Shown here: piece after piece, positions 46,216-55,120 of the stretch
Layout: every line of letters begins with the position of its first letter
How positions within the stretch are numbered: position 1 is the stretch's first letter
Assembly (NCBI RefSeq): GCF_007559335.1
Contig: NZ_VMBG01000001.1
Span: 1,178,001-1,242,000 of the forward strand
Origin: Rariglobus hedericola
Lineage (GTDB): Bacteria; Verrucomicrobiota; Verrucomicrobiia; Opitutales; Opitutaceae
Length of the DNA: 64,000 nt
Reading direction: 5' to 3'
Translations under genes and position numbers: made by a program
Notes under the pieces: model-generated
What the model was told of the DNA's origin: nothing
Seen by the model: the letters and a program-made list of their open reading frames with translations, nothing else
The model's database searches: none

Positions 46216-47835
46216 ATGTTCACGCCCCTTTTTCGTCGTGCCGGCCTGCTCGCCACCGCCTTTCTGCTGATCTTCATCGCCGGCTGTTCTAAAAAAGAAG
46301 TCTCCACCGAAACCGCGAACGGCAAAGTTCTCCGCATCGGCAACGGCGCTGAACCCGAGGATATCGATCCGCAGGTCGTGACCGGTGTCGGGGAAAACAA
46401 GATCATCACCGCGCTCATCGAAGGGCTCGTCACCTACTCGCCCGACGGTGGCATCGCCCCCGGTGTTGCGGAAACCTGGGAAATTTCCGCCGACGGCCTG
46501 CTCTACACGTTCCACCTGCGAGACAATGCAAAATGGTCCAACGGCGATCCCGTCACCGCCCAGGATTTCGTGCGTTCATTCCAACGCATGCTCACGCCGT
46601 CGCTTGGTGCCGAATACGCCTATAAACTTTTCCATCTCGTCAACGGCGAGGAGTTCAACACCGGGAAAATCACCGATTTCGCCCAAGTCGGCGCCAAGGC
46701 CCTCGATGCCCGCACGCTGCAACTCACGCTCAAGCACCGCACGCCCTTCCTCCTCGAATCACTCAAGCACTACGCGTGGTTTCCCGTGCATATTCCCACC
46801 GTCGAAAAATTTGGCGGACTCACCCGCAAGGGCAGCGCATGGACCCGTCCCGGCAACTACGTGGGCAATGGCCCGTTCAACCTCGTTAGCTGGAAACCCA
46901 ACCAGAAAATCACCGTCACCCGTTCCGCGACTTATTGGGACCACGCGACGGTGAAGCTCGATGGCATTGAGTTCTACGCGATCGACAAGGACGACACCGA
47001 GGAGCGCCTCTTCCGCACCGGCGAACTCGATTATTCCTACACGCTCCCGCTCAACAAAATCGAGACCTACCGCCGCGAACATCAGGACACTTACCGGCAG
47101 ACGCCTTACTACGGCGTTTACTTTTATCGCCTCAACACCACCCGAAAACCGCTCGACGACAAACGCGTTCGTCGCGCCCTCGCCCTCGCCATCGATCGTG
47201 AATCCTTGATCAAAAATATTCTGCGCAGCGGCGGCCAAAGTCCTGCGCTTAACTTCACGCCCCCTTCCGATAAATTCACCTCGAATGCTCGCATCGCCGG
47301 CGATCTCGACGAAGCCAAACGCCTGCTCGTCGAAGCGGGTTACCCTGAGGGCAAGAACATGCCGCCGGTTGAGATTCTCTTTAATACTTCGGAGAGCCAC
47401 CGCGTCATCGCCGAAGCCATTCAACAGATGTGGAAGACCCGTCTGGGTGTGAATGCCCTGATCGTAAATCAGGAGTGGAAAGTGTATCTCAACTCCCAGC
47501 AGACCCTGAATTATCAGGTCGCCCGCGCAGGTTGGATTGGCGACTACGATGATCCCAACACCTTCCTTGATATGTGGGTGACCGGCGGAGGCAACAACCA
47601 GACCGGCTGGTCCAACGCCGAATACGATCGCCTGCTTCACGGCGCACTGGCCACGCCCACCGAAGAAGCCCGCATGGCTGTATATCAAAAACTAGAAGCA
47701 ATCTTGGCCGACGAAGTGCCGGTCATCCCGATTTATTTTTACTCCCGCATCTATGCGATCAGCCCCAAGGTCAAAAACTGGATCACCACGCCGCTCGACA
47801 ACCGTGCATGGAAGTGGGTGGACTTGGCCGATTAA
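46216..47835 (+). CDS. Oligopeptide ABC transporter substrate-binding lipoprotein (OppA type), paralogue
   Basis: The 539-residue SBP family 5 lipoprotein has a signal ending AGCSKK. Features are GAEPEDIDPQVVTGVGENKIITALIEG and the DGLLYTFHLRDNAKWSNGDPV block, with KRVRRALALAIDRESL-like sequence later. It is clearly paralogous to the protein at 34774-36414. Two permease genes follow, so this copy is the true partner of the transporter. The ATPase genes expected for Opp/Dpp systems are not in the window. Ligands cannot be predicted; muropeptides and peptides are typical. Confidence 0.93.
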   Translation: MFTPLFRRAGLLATAFLLIFIAGCSKKEVSTETANGKVLRIGNGAEPEDIDPQVVTGVGENKIITALIEGLVTYSPDGGIAPGVAETWEISADGLLYTFHLRDNAKWSNGDPVTAQDFVRSFQRMLTPSLGAEYAYKLFHLVNGEEFNTGKITDFAQVGAKALDARTLQLTLKHRTPFLLESLKHYAWFPVHIPTVEKFGGLTRKGSAWTRPGNYVGNGPFNLVSWKPNQKITVTRSATYWDHATVKLDGIEFYAIDKDDTEERLFRTGELDYSYTLPLNKIETYRREHQDTYRQTPYYGVYFYRLNTTRKPLDDKRVRRALALAIDRESLIKNILRSGGQSPALNFTPPSDKFTSNARIAGDLDEAKRLLVEAGYPEGKNMPPVEILFNTSESHRVIAEAIQQMWKTRLGVNALIVNQEWKVYLNSQQTLNYQVARAGWIGDYDDPNTFLDMWVTGGGNNQTGWSNAEYDRLLHGALATPTEEARMAVYQKLEAILADEVPVIPIYFYSRIYAISPKVKNWITTPLDNRAWKWVDLAD

Positions 47836-47885
47836 TTCATGTCTGCCTTGGGGTGAGTATTCGCTTTTCACTTTAACCGCCTTCC

Positions 47886-48806
47886 ATGTTTCGCTTCATC
47901 GCCCGACGTCTTCTGGAGACGATTCCCGTCCTCTTCATCATCGTCACGGCCACTTTTTTCATGGTGCGGTTCGTCCCCGGCGGTCCCTTTGACAGCGAGA
48001 AGGCCACGACGCCCGAGATCCGCGCCAACCTCGAAGCCTACTACGGCCTGAACCTCCCGCTTCACCAGCAATACACCAACTACCTGAAGGCCGTCGTGCT
48101 CCACGGTGATCTTGGCCGCTCGACCAAATACGCCAGCCGCACCGTTAACGAAATCATCGCCGACAAGCTCCCGGCGTCCCTCCAACTCGGCGGGCTGTCC
48201 CTCCTCATCGCGCTGGCCCTCGGACTCACCGCCGGAGTGATCGCTGCGGTAAAGCGCAACACGAAGATTGATTACTTTGCATCGTCCTTCGCGATGGTAG
48301 GCATCTGCGTGCCGACTTTCGTGCTCGGGCCGTTACTGGTTCTCGTGTTCGCCATTCACCTCGGCTGGTTCAGCGCCTCGGGCTGGTATGAATGGCAGGA
48401 TCGCATTTTGCCCTCAATCACCCTCGGCATCGTTTACGCCGCCGGCATCGCGCGCCTGACACGCGGAGGCATGCTGGAGGTTCTCAACCTTGATTACATT
48501 CGCACTGCCCGCGCCAAGGGAGCTTCCGAAACCCGGATCATTTTCAAACACGCGCTACGCGGAGGCCTGCTGCCCGTGGTTTCTTATCTCGGGCCCGCGA
48601 TCGCAGGTATTCTCACGGGTTCGTTTGTCATCGAGACGATTTTCCAGATCCCCGGCCTCGGCCGCGAATTCGTCAACAGCGCCTTCAACCGAGACTACAC
48701 CTTGGTGCTCGGCACCGTGATTCTTTACGCAGTCCTTATCATTGCCCTCAACCTCGTCGTCGACGTGGTCCAGGTGTGGCTCAACCCGAAACTCAAATTT
48801 GAGTAA
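47886..48806 (+). CDS. oppB: Oligopeptide ABC transporter permease (OppB type)
   Basis: The 306-residue inner-membrane permease has an N-terminal helix (LLETIPVLFIIVTATFFMVRFVPGGPF) and about five further helices. The cytoplasmic EAA-like loop is LNLDYIRTARAKGASETRIIFKHALRGGLLP. FVPGGPF at the first helix end and VLGPLLVLVFAIHLGWFSASGW in the middle are typical of OppB/DppB. It lies 50 bases after its binding protein and 13 bases before the OppC-type gene, forming a binding protein-permease-permease set. Confidence 0.95.
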   Translation: MFRFIARRLLETIPVLFIIVTATFFMVRFVPGGPFDSEKATTPEIRANLEAYYGLNLPLHQQYTNYLKAVVLHGDLGRSTKYASRTVNEIIADKLPASLQLGGLSLLIALALGLTAGVIAAVKRNTKIDYFASSFAMVGICVPTFVLGPLLVLVFAIHLGWFSASGWYEWQDRILPSITLGIVYAAGIARLTRGGMLEVLNLDYIRTARAKGASETRIIFKHALRGGLLPVVSYLGPAIAGILTGSFVIETIFQIPGLGREFVNSAFNRDYTLVLGTVILYAVLIIALNLVVDVVQVWLNPKLKFE

Positions 48807-48819
48807 GCCACGCGCCCCC

Positions 48820-49728
48820 ATGTTATCGCCCGCCCCCGAAAAATTACCGTCCGCTGATCTCACGATCGCGCAGCTCGAAAAAGGCGTCTCCCCGTGGCGC
48901 GACGCCTGGCACCGCCTTCGCCGCAACCGCCTCGCCGTTTTCAGCGGAATAGTGCTGATCACTCTGGGCATCCTCTGCGTGGTCGGCCCTTGGCTCAGTC
49001 CTTATGGTTACGAGGACAACAATCTCGACAACACGTTCTCGCCTCCTTCGTTCACGCACTGGCTGGGCACGGATCAGTTGGGCCGCGACCTGTTTACGCG
49101 GTTGATGTATGGTGGTCGCATCTCGCTCATGGTCGGCCTCGTCGCGACATTTGTCGCGCTCACCATCGGCGTGATTTACGGAGCCGTTTCCGGTTACGCC
49201 GGCGGCAAGCTGGATCGCGTCATGATGCGCATCGTTGATATCATCTACGCACTTCCGTTCACCATTTTCGTGATTTTGCTCACGGTGATGTTCGGGCGGG
49301 ACATCAAACTCATCTTCATCGCAATCGGCGCGGTTGAATGGCTCACGATGGCCCGCATCGTTCGCGGTCAGATCATGTCGATTAAGCGCATGGAGTTCAT
49401 CGAAGCCGCCCGCTCGCTCGGACTTTCGCGGCCGCGCATCCTGTTTCGCCACATGATCCCCAACATCCTTGGACCGATCATCGTCTACACGACGCTCACC
49501 ATCCCGGGCGTCATGTTGCTGGAGGCCTTCCTCGGATTCCTCGGCCTCGGCGTGCAACCGCCCATGAGTTCCTGGGGCGTTCTCATCAAAGATGGAGCCG
49601 AGCGTATGGAAGAATACCCGTGGCTGCTCATGTTTCCCGGCACGGTATTTTCGTTAACCCTCTTCTCCCTCAACTTCCTCGGTGACGGCCTCCGCGACGC
49701 CCTCGACGTGCGCTCGGCCAAAGATTGA
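48820..49728 (+). CDS. oppC: Oligopeptide ABC transporter permease (OppC type)
   Basis: The 302-residue permease has an N-terminal cytoplasmic segment (SPWRDAWHRLRRNRLAVFSGIV) leading into a first helix. The GTDQLGRDLFTRLMYGGRISLMVGLV motif is characteristic of OppC/DppC. The EAA loop IEAARSLGLSRPRILFRHMIPN contacts an ATPase, and LEAFLGFLGLGVQPPMSSWG closes the family pattern. The ATG chosen lies 13 bases after oppB; an upstream frame overlapping oppB is shadow. The missing oppD/oppF genes must lie elsewhere. A different ABC exporter follows. Confidence 0.95.
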   Translation: MLSPAPEKLPSADLTIAQLEKGVSPWRDAWHRLRRNRLAVFSGIVLITLGILCVVGPWLSPYGYEDNNLDNTFSPPSFTHWLGTDQLGRDLFTRLMYGGRISLMVGLVATFVALTIGVIYGAVSGYAGGKLDRVMMRIVDIIYALPFTIFVILLTVMFGRDIKLIFIAIGAVEWLTMARIVRGQIMSIKRMEFIEAARSLGLSRPRILFRHMIPNILGPIIVYTTLTIPGVMLLEAFLGFLGLGVQPPMSSWGVLIKDGAERMEEYPWLLMFPGTVFSLTLFSLNFLGDGLRDALDVRSAKD

Positions 49729-49739
49729 GGTGGAATGCT

Positions 49740-49756
49740 AGGGTTTCGCAGGGTTT
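49740..49756 (+). repeat. Direct repeat AGGGTTT, 10-bp period, upstream of ABC exporter
   Basis: AGGGTTT occurs at 49740-49746 and 49750-49756 (period 10), ending 11 bases before the exporter start codon. Confidence 0.5.
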
Positions 49757-49767
49757 AGTGACTTTTC

Positions 49768-51516
49768 ATGCGTCGTTTCCGTCCCTACTTTTCCTACCTC
49801 AAAGCGGTTCGCGGATCCATCATCCTGGCGCTTCTGTGCGGCATCGTCTACGGCGCCGCCAACGGCGCCGGCCTGCCATTGATGGTAAAGAAAATCTTCC
49901 CCAAGATTTTCGATCCTGAAGCGGCGCGCCTGACCGATTGGCAGCTTATGCTGATCGCGCTGTGGCTGCCCACCATCTTTGCGCTGCGTGGAGTCGCCGG
50001 ATACTTCAACAGCTACCTGATCCAATACGCCGGCACCCGCATTCTGGAGGCTTTGCGTCTGGACTACTTCCGCAAGCTGCAGGTGTTGCCCGTATCGTTT
50101 CTGCAGCGGCAAAAAACCGGCGACCTCATCTCGCGAGGCATGACCGATACGCAGACGCTGCAGACCGCGCTCACGACGTTCGCCAACGATATTTTCAAAC
50201 AGCCGACCACCCTGATCGGCGCACTGGGTTATCTGGGTTATCTGGCCTACACGGAACGCGGCGTCTGGCTGGTATTGGTGAGTATGGCGGTGATCCCGCT
50301 GTGTATCCTGCCCATTCGCTATGTAGGCAAACGCCTGATCAATCGCGCGCGCCAATTGCAAGGCCAGCTCGGTCAGGTTAGTGAACGCTTCAGCGAGAAT
50401 CTCAACGCCGCCCGCGAAGTGCGAGCTTTCAGCCTCGAGGAAATCGAAATCAACCGTCTGCGCACGCTCACCAACAGTCTGGTGGTTTCGCAGATGAAGG
50501 TGACCAAATATACCCAGGCACTCACGCCTTCGATCGAGCTCATATCGGCCGCCGGCATCTCAATGACCCTAGTGTATGCCTACAAGACCGGCCTGTCCCT
50601 GCCGGCGTTTGTCTCCATCATCACCGCACTCTACACCTGCTACGATCCCATCAAGAAACTGGGCGCGCTGCAGAACATTACCAAGATCGGCTCGGCCGCA
50701 CTGGACCGTCTGGAAGTGGTGTTAAACGCCCCCAACTCCATCGCCGACCCGGTGAATCCCGTGCCCCTTGGCCGCGCCCAAGGCAATCTCGCGTTCGAGC
50801 ATGTAGTGCTCACGTATGACAACGACACCGCGGCGTTGCGCGATGTGAGCATTTCCATTCCGGCCGGCACCACCTGCGCACTGGTCGGTCCGAGCGGCGC
50901 CGGCAAATCGACCTTCGCCAACCTCGTGCCGCGGTTTTACGATGTGTCCTCGGGTCGCATCACGTTGGATGGTGTTGATATTCGCGATGTCTCCCTCGCT
51001 GACCTTCGTCGCAATATCGCCATCGTATCCCAGGAGCCGGTGCTTTTTAACGACACTGTCTACAACAACCTTCTCCTCGGCCGCCACGACGCCACGCGCG
51101 AAGAAGTCGAACAAGCCGCGCGCGATGCGTTCGCCCACGATTTTATCTTAACCCTGCCGCAAGGCTACGAAACCATCGTGGGAGAGCGCGGCGCCACGCT
51201 CTCCGGAGGCCAGCGCCAGCGTCTCGCGGTGGCCCGTGCCTTCCTGCGAAACGCACCGATCCTCATCCTTGATGAGGCCACCAGCGCCCTCGACAGCGAA
51301 AGCGAAGCCGCCATTCAGCTCGCGCTTCGCAAACTCGTCGTGGGCAAGACTGTGCTGATTATTGCGCATCGCTTCAGCACCATTCGCGATGCCTCGTTGA
51401 TCCTGGTGTTTGATCAAGGCCGGATCATCGATGCGGGCCCGCACACCGAGTTGTATGAGCGCAACCCTCTCTACAAGGGTCTCTATAACCGCCAAGGTTC
51501 GTTTGAGACGGCCTGA
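49768..51516 (+). CDS. ABC exporter, MsbA-like (fused membrane and ATPase domains)
   Basis: The 582-residue exporter has an N-terminal six-helix transmembrane domain with VLPVSFLQRQKTGDLISRGMTDT near residue 110. A C-terminal ATPase follows, with Walker A GPSGAGKST (near 374-382), signature LSGGQRQR and Walker B ILILDEATSALDSESE, and the switch His in IIAHRFSTI. The first helices are preceded by few cytoplasmic residues. The substrate may be lipid A, a glycolipid or another lipid; MsbA-like is by similarity only. The DciA-like gene follows closely. Confidence 0.9.
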   Translation: MRRFRPYFSYLKAVRGSIILALLCGIVYGAANGAGLPLMVKKIFPKIFDPEAARLTDWQLMLIALWLPTIFALRGVAGYFNSYLIQYAGTRILEALRLDYFRKLQVLPVSFLQRQKTGDLISRGMTDTQTLQTALTTFANDIFKQPTTLIGALGYLGYLAYTERGVWLVLVSMAVIPLCILPIRYVGKRLINRARQLQGQLGQVSERFSENLNAAREVRAFSLEEIEINRLRTLTNSLVVSQMKVTKYTQALTPSIELISAAGISMTLVYAYKTGLSLPAFVSIITALYTCYDPIKKLGALQNITKIGSAALDRLEVVLNAPNSIADPVNPVPLGRAQGNLAFEHVVLTYDNDTAALRDVSISIPAGTTCALVGPSGAGKSTFANLVPRFYDVSSGRITLDGVDIRDVSLADLRRNIAIVSQEPVLFNDTVYNNLLLGRHDATREEVEQAARDAFAHDFILTLPQGYETIVGERGATLSGGQRQRLAVARAFLRNAPILILDEATSALDSESEAAIQLALRKLVVGKTVLIIAHRFSTIRDASLILVFDQGRIIDAGPHTELYERNPLYKGLYNRQGSFETA

Positions 51517-51538
51517 TCTACGCCGCCGGCCCCGTCCA

Positions 51539-51925
51539 ATGCCTCCGGAACCAGCACCTTTTTCCTTCCAGGCGGAAAAACTCATCGCCGCGTTACGCCG
51601 TGTGCCCGACACCACGCCGGCGCGTATGAAAAAGCGTCCGACCAAGGAACTCTCCGGCTTGGTCGAGGAGCTGATGATCAAATTCCAGATCGGCCGCGAC
51701 TCCCCCGAACAGTTGATTCGCGATAACTGGGCCGAGCTCGTCGGCGCCGCCAATGCACATTATTCGCACGCCGTGCAGATCGATGCGCGCGGTCGTCTCA
51801 CGATTCTCGCCGGCCACGCCGTGGTTCGCAACGAGCTCTTCATTCATCGCAAGATGATCGTCGACCGCATCAAAAAGCTTCCAGGCTGCGGACACGTGAA
51901 GGAACTGAACATCCGCGCCGGCTGA
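51539..51925 (+). CDS. DciA-like (DUF721) DNA-related protein
   Basis: The 128-residue protein has the DUF721 pattern: AEELIAALRRV-like N-terminus, then FQIGRDSPEQLIRDNWAELVGAANAHYS and LFIHRKMIVDRIKKLPGCGHVKELNIRAG. Many DUF721 proteins are DciA, which loads the replicative helicase in bacteria lacking DnaC or DnaI, so a replication role is plausible. The start ATG gives MPPEPAPFSFQAEKLI, 22 bases after the exporter stop. No frame competes. Confidence 0.8.
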   Translation: MPPEPAPFSFQAEKLIAALRRVPDTTPARMKKRPTKELSGLVEELMIKFQIGRDSPEQLIRDNWAELVGAANAHYSHAVQIDARGRLTILAGHAVVRNELFIHRKMIVDRIKKLPGCGHVKELNIRAG

Positions 51926-52189
51926 TTCCCCGCAGATCTCCTGCAAATAGATACACCAAACCCAACGCGGGCGAAATTTTCGCTTGCCGACGCCTTGATG
52001 ATTCGGGAAGTTGGCTCCTTGCGTTAGTGAAGCTCCGTCGGTTACGGGGCTCCACCATGACTGGTTTGGCACTCCGCCAAATTGGAACGGTGACGCCGGC
52101 AAACGCCGTGGTTTTCGCCACGTCGGGAGCGGGTGGCACGGGGCCTGCAAATGGTCCCCTACAGTCGTGTAACCCAGTTAAACTAAACC
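51926..52189 (+). promoter_or_regulatory. rpsO leader with several small stem-loops
   Basis: This 264-base gap contains no gene but several predicted stem-loops: TTGGC-ACTCC-GCCAA (52066-52080), CGTGG-TTTTCG-CCACG (52107-52122), and GGGGCC with GGTCCCC (52140-52159, one bulged T). The last is 30 bases upstream of the rpsO ATG. Ribosomal protein S15 regulates itself through its leader RNA in several bacteria, so this is a candidate regulatory region. No obvious sigma-70 promoter and no Shine-Dalgarno sequence is seen before the ATG (GTTAAACTAAACC). Confidence 0.45.
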
Positions 52190-52453
52190 ATGTCAACGAT
52201 CGCCAAACCCGAAATCATCTCCAACTACAAAATCCACGATACGGACACCGGTTCTTCCGAAGTCCAGGTCGCGCTGCTGACCGCTCGCATCAATCACTTG
52301 ACCGAGCACCTCCGCACCCACCGCAAGGATTTCCATAGCCGCCGTGGCCTTCTCCAGATGGCCTCCCGCCGCCGCAAGCTGCTGGACTATCTGAAGCGCC
52401 ACAACCTGCCGAAGTATAACGAACTTCTGCAGCGTCTCAGCCTCCGCAAGTAA
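52190..52453 (+). CDS. rpsO: 30S ribosomal protein S15
   Basis: The 87-residue S15 binds the central domain of 16S rRNA and nucleates platform assembly. It carries the family blocks [48 protein letters not shown] and the Arg/Lys-rich end. Length is normal. The start lacks a Shine-Dalgarno sequence and is preceded by a structured leader. A stable hairpin lies 17 bases after the stop, then the polynucleotide phosphorylase leader, the classic rpsO-pnp order. Confidence 0.98.
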   Translation: MSTIAKPEIISNYKIHDTDTGSSEVQVALLTARINHLTEHLRTHRKDFHSRRGLLQMASRRRKLLDYLKRHNLPKYNELLQRLSLRK

Positions 52454-52469
52454 TTGCCCCTTTAGCAAC

Positions 52470-52498
52470 ACGGGCGCCCTCATCCGGAGGGCGCCCGT
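52470..52498 (+). terminator. Hairpin after rpsO
   Basis: A perfect 12-bp GC-rich stem (ACGGGCGCCCTC with GAGGGCGCCCGT) has a 5-nt loop. It is followed by TGTCTAT rather than a T-run, so it may be a strong but leaky terminator or an mRNA-stabilising structure between rpsO and pnp. Confidence 0.75.
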
Positions 52499-52526
52499 TG
52501 TCTATCCGACACTCGAGACTAGCGCG

Positions 52527-52590
52527 GGACATTTCTGATTGCCGCCGACCATCCGTCGGAACCAACCAGAAATCTCTCGTCCAAGACGAG
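52527..52590 (+). promoter_or_regulatory. pnp leader long stem-loop, possible RNase III target
   Basis: Two arms, 52531-52549 and 52555-52573, pair over 7, then 3, then 5 bases, separated by a mismatch and a 3x3 internal loop, around the loop CATCC. Extra GGAC/GTCC pairing (52527-52530 with 52579-52582) could extend it. A second hairpin, CTCGTC-CAA-GACGAG (52576-52590), is adjacent and overlaps it. In E. coli the pnp leader has a similar long stem cut by RNase III and then degraded by PNPase, giving autoregulation; that parallel is inference here. Confidence 0.6.
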
Positions 52591-52780
52591 GATTGCGAGA
52601 CGGGTCACCCGTTCAGTTCAGATTTCAAAAATTTTCCGCCGACACCCGCGCCTCCGTGCGCGGCCTTCGCCCGCCCTTCCGGCTGGCCTGTCGTCGAAAT
52701 CCCCGAGCCGTCCCTGCCGCGTGTCGCAGGCCGTCTCTTCTATCCGCGACGCGCAACCGTATCCGAAACAGAACTACATC

Positions 52781-54997
52781 ATGTCCCTTAAGCAGAAACA
52801 CTCCGTCACGATCCCCGAACTCGGGATCACCCTGTCCACCGGCACCTACGCCGCCCTAGCCAATGGCGCGGTCAACGTTGCCGTCGGTGAGACCAACGTC
52901 TTCGTCACCGCTTGCGTCGCCGCCAGCATGAAACCCGGCCAGGACTTCTTCCCCCTCACTGTCGATTACCGCGAGAAATACGCCGCCGCCGGCCGCTTCC
53001 CCGGCGGTTACTTCAAGCGCGAAGGCCGTCCGTCCGAAAAGGAAATCCTCACCTCCCGCCTTTGCGACCGTCCTTGCCGCCCCCTCTTCCCCGAGGGTTT
53101 CCTCAATGAGGTCCAGATCATCGGCCAGCTGATGTCGGCCGACCAGATCAACGAGGCCGACATCCCCATGGTCAACGGCGCCTCCGCCGCCCTCGCCATC
53201 TCCGACATTCCGTGGAACGGACCGATCGCCGCCGTGCGCGTTGCCGAAATCGACGGCGTGTTCGTCGCCAACCCGACCATCGAACAGATGTTCCAATCCT
53301 CCCTCGACCTCATCTACGTGGGCAACGAGAAGGACATGCTCATGATCGAAGGCTCCGCCGATCAGATCCCCGAAGACCGTTTCATCGAGGCCCTCGAATT
53401 CGCGCACAACGCCATCCAGCCGATCATCCGCGGCATCAAGGAACTCGTCGCCCTCGTCGGCAAGCCCAAGGCCCACTTCGCCCTCGTCGGCGCCAGCCCC
53501 GAGGCCCGCGCCATCATCGAGCGCGTCGTCCCCACCGAGCGCATCGTCACCGCGATCTTCGGCCACGAAAAAGCCGTCCGCTCCGCCAACGTCAAGGGCC
53601 TCAAGGCCGAAGCCCACGCCGCCCTCTCGCTCGAGCTCGGCGCCGGCCGCTTCAGCGACGTGGACCTCAACGTTGTCTTCGAAGACCTCCAATACAAAGC
53701 CTACCGCAAAGCCGTCCTCGAGCGCGGCGTCCGCGCCGATGGCCGCGATGCCAAGAGCCTCCGCCCGCTCCACTCCGAGGTCGGCATTCTCCCCCGCGTC
53801 CACGGTTCCGCCTCCTTCAAACGTGGCGACACCCAGAGCATAGTTCTCACGACCCTCGGGCCGACCAAGGAGGCCCAGGACCTCGACGCCCTCACCGGCG
53901 GCGTGAAGTCCAAGAGCTTCATCCTCCACTACAACTTCCCGCCGTTCTCCGTCGGTGAAACCGGTCGCTTCGGTTCCCCCGGTCGCCGCGAAGTCGGCCA
54001 CGGCGCCCTCGCTGAGCGTTCCCTCGTCCCCGTCCTCCCGCCCGAGGATGTGTTCCCCTACTCCATCCGCGTCGTCTCCGAGATCATGGCCTCCAACGGC
54101 TCGACCTCGATGGCCTCGATCTGCGGCGGCTGCTTGTCCCTCATGGACGCCGGCGTGCCCATCATCGCCCCCGTCGCCGGTATTTCCTGCGGTCTCATGA
54201 CCGAGACCGCCGCCGACGGCTCCATCGCCAAGTGGACCACCATCACCGACATCATCGGTGAGGAAGACCATTTCGGTGACATGGACTTCAAGCTCGCCGG
54301 CACCACCAAGGGCATCACTGGCTTCCAGCTCGATCTGAAGATCAACGGTCTTCCCTTCGAGATCGCCAAGGTCGCCATCCACCAGGCCCGCGAAGCCCGC
54401 GTCGAGATCCTCAAGAACATGATGGCCTCGATCCCCGCGCCCCGCAAAGACCTCAGCGCCTTCGCCCCCCGCATCCAGACCGTGCAGATCGATCCCGAAA
54501 AGATCGGCCTCCTCATCGGACCCGGCGGCAAAACCATCCGTCGCATCGTGGAAACGACCGGCGCGCAGATCGACATCGCCGACGACGATTCAGGCAAGGT
54601 GTTTATCTACTCCAACAACGCTGAAGCCTCGGCCCGCGCCCTCCAGGAAATCGACTCCCTCTGCGGTGGCGGCAGCGGTGGTGGCGGTCGCGGCGGCAAC
54701 GCCGGCGGCCCTCCCATCGAGGAAGGCAAGATCTACACCGGTCGCGTAACCGGCGTGAAAGAATTCGGCGCCTTCGTCGAATGCTTGCCCGGCAAGGAAG
54801 GCCTCTGCCACATCAGCGAACTCGCCGACTTCCGCGTGCGCCGCACCGAAGACGTCGTGAAGATGGGCGACAGCATCACCGTAAAGTGCATCGGCATCGA
54901 CGAGCGCTCCGGCAAGGTCCGCCTCAGCCGCAAAGCCGCGATGAAAGAACTCGAAGGCCAGGGCCAGCCCGCTGCCTCCGAAGCCCCCGTCGCCTAA
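52781..54997 (+). CDS. pnp: Polyribonucleotide nucleotidyltransferase (PNPase)
   Basis: PNPase degrades RNA phosphorolytically and can add tails; it forms a trimer and interacts with RNase E in degradosomes. The 738-residue product has two RNase PH domains (residues 10-230 and 320-550). The conserved [29 protein letters not shown] and [31 protein letters not shown] blocks are visible. A KH domain follows ([20 protein letters not shown]), then a Gly-rich linker ([11 protein letters not shown]) and a C-terminal S1 domain ([21 protein letters not shown]). The ATG chosen starts [15 protein letters not shown]; upstream frame is leader. The stop is followed by an intrinsic terminator. Confidence 0.97.
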   Translation: MSLKQKHSVTIPELGITLSTGTYAALANGAVNVAVGETNVFVTACVAASMKPGQDFFPLTVDYREKYAAAGRFPGGYFKREGRPSEKEILTSRLCDRPCRPLFPEGFLNEVQIIGQLMSADQINEADIPMVNGASAALAISDIPWNGPIAAVRVAEIDGVFVANPTIEQMFQSSLDLIYVGNEKDMLMIEGSADQIPEDRFIEALEFAHNAIQPIIRGIKELVALVGKPKAHFALVGASPEARAIIERVVPTERIVTAIFGHEKAVRSANVKGLKAEAHAALSLELGAGRFSDVDLNVVFEDLQYKAYRKAVLERGVRADGRDAKSLRPLHSEVGILPRVHGSASFKRGDTQSIVLTTLGPTKEAQDLDALTGGVKSKSFILHYNFPPFSVGETGRFGSPGRREVGHGALAERSLVPVLPPEDVFPYSIRVVSEIMASNGSTSMASICGGCLSLMDAGVPIIAPVAGISCGLMTETAADGSIAKWTTITDIIGEEDHFGDMDFKLAGTTKGITGFQLDLKINGLPFEIAKVAIHQAREARVEILKNMMASIPAPRKDLSAFAPRIQTVQIDPEKIGLLIGPGGKTIRRIVETTGAQIDIADDDSGKVFIYSNNAEASARALQEIDSLCGGGSGGGGRGGNAGGPPIEEGKIYTGRVTGVKEFGAFVECLPGKEGLCHISELADFRVRRTEDVVKMGDSITVKCIGIDERSGKVRLSRKAAMKELEGQGQPAASEAPVA

Positions 54998-55014
54998 TCG
55001 GCACCGCTCCCCAC

Positions 55015-55045
55015 AAAGCCGCAGCCTCACCGCTGCGGCTTTTTT
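55015..55045 (+). terminator. Intrinsic terminator after pnp
   Basis: AGCCGCAG pairs with CTGCGGCT around a CCTCACCG loop and is followed by five T's. It lies 18 bases after the pnp stop. Confidence 0.9.
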
Positions 55046-55073
55046 GCGTCGTCTGACTCCGTCTCCTTTCCGT

Positions 55074-55108
55074 CTACTCGCTACCCGCTGCTCACTACTC
55101 TCTACTTC
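55074..55108 (+). repeat. Five imperfect CTACTCN heptamers upstream of surE
   Basis: CTACTCG, CTACCCG, CTGCTCA, CTACTCT and CTACTTC are contiguous heptamers (period 7), ending 12 bases before the surE ATG. The stretch is pyrimidine-rich. Confidence 0.65.
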
Positions 55109-55120
55109 TCCAGCCTCCCC

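Noticed and set aside
52856-54382. 508-codon minus-strand frame opposite pnp
   Set aside because: Asp/Glu/Gly/Val-rich antisense of a strongly conserved gene.
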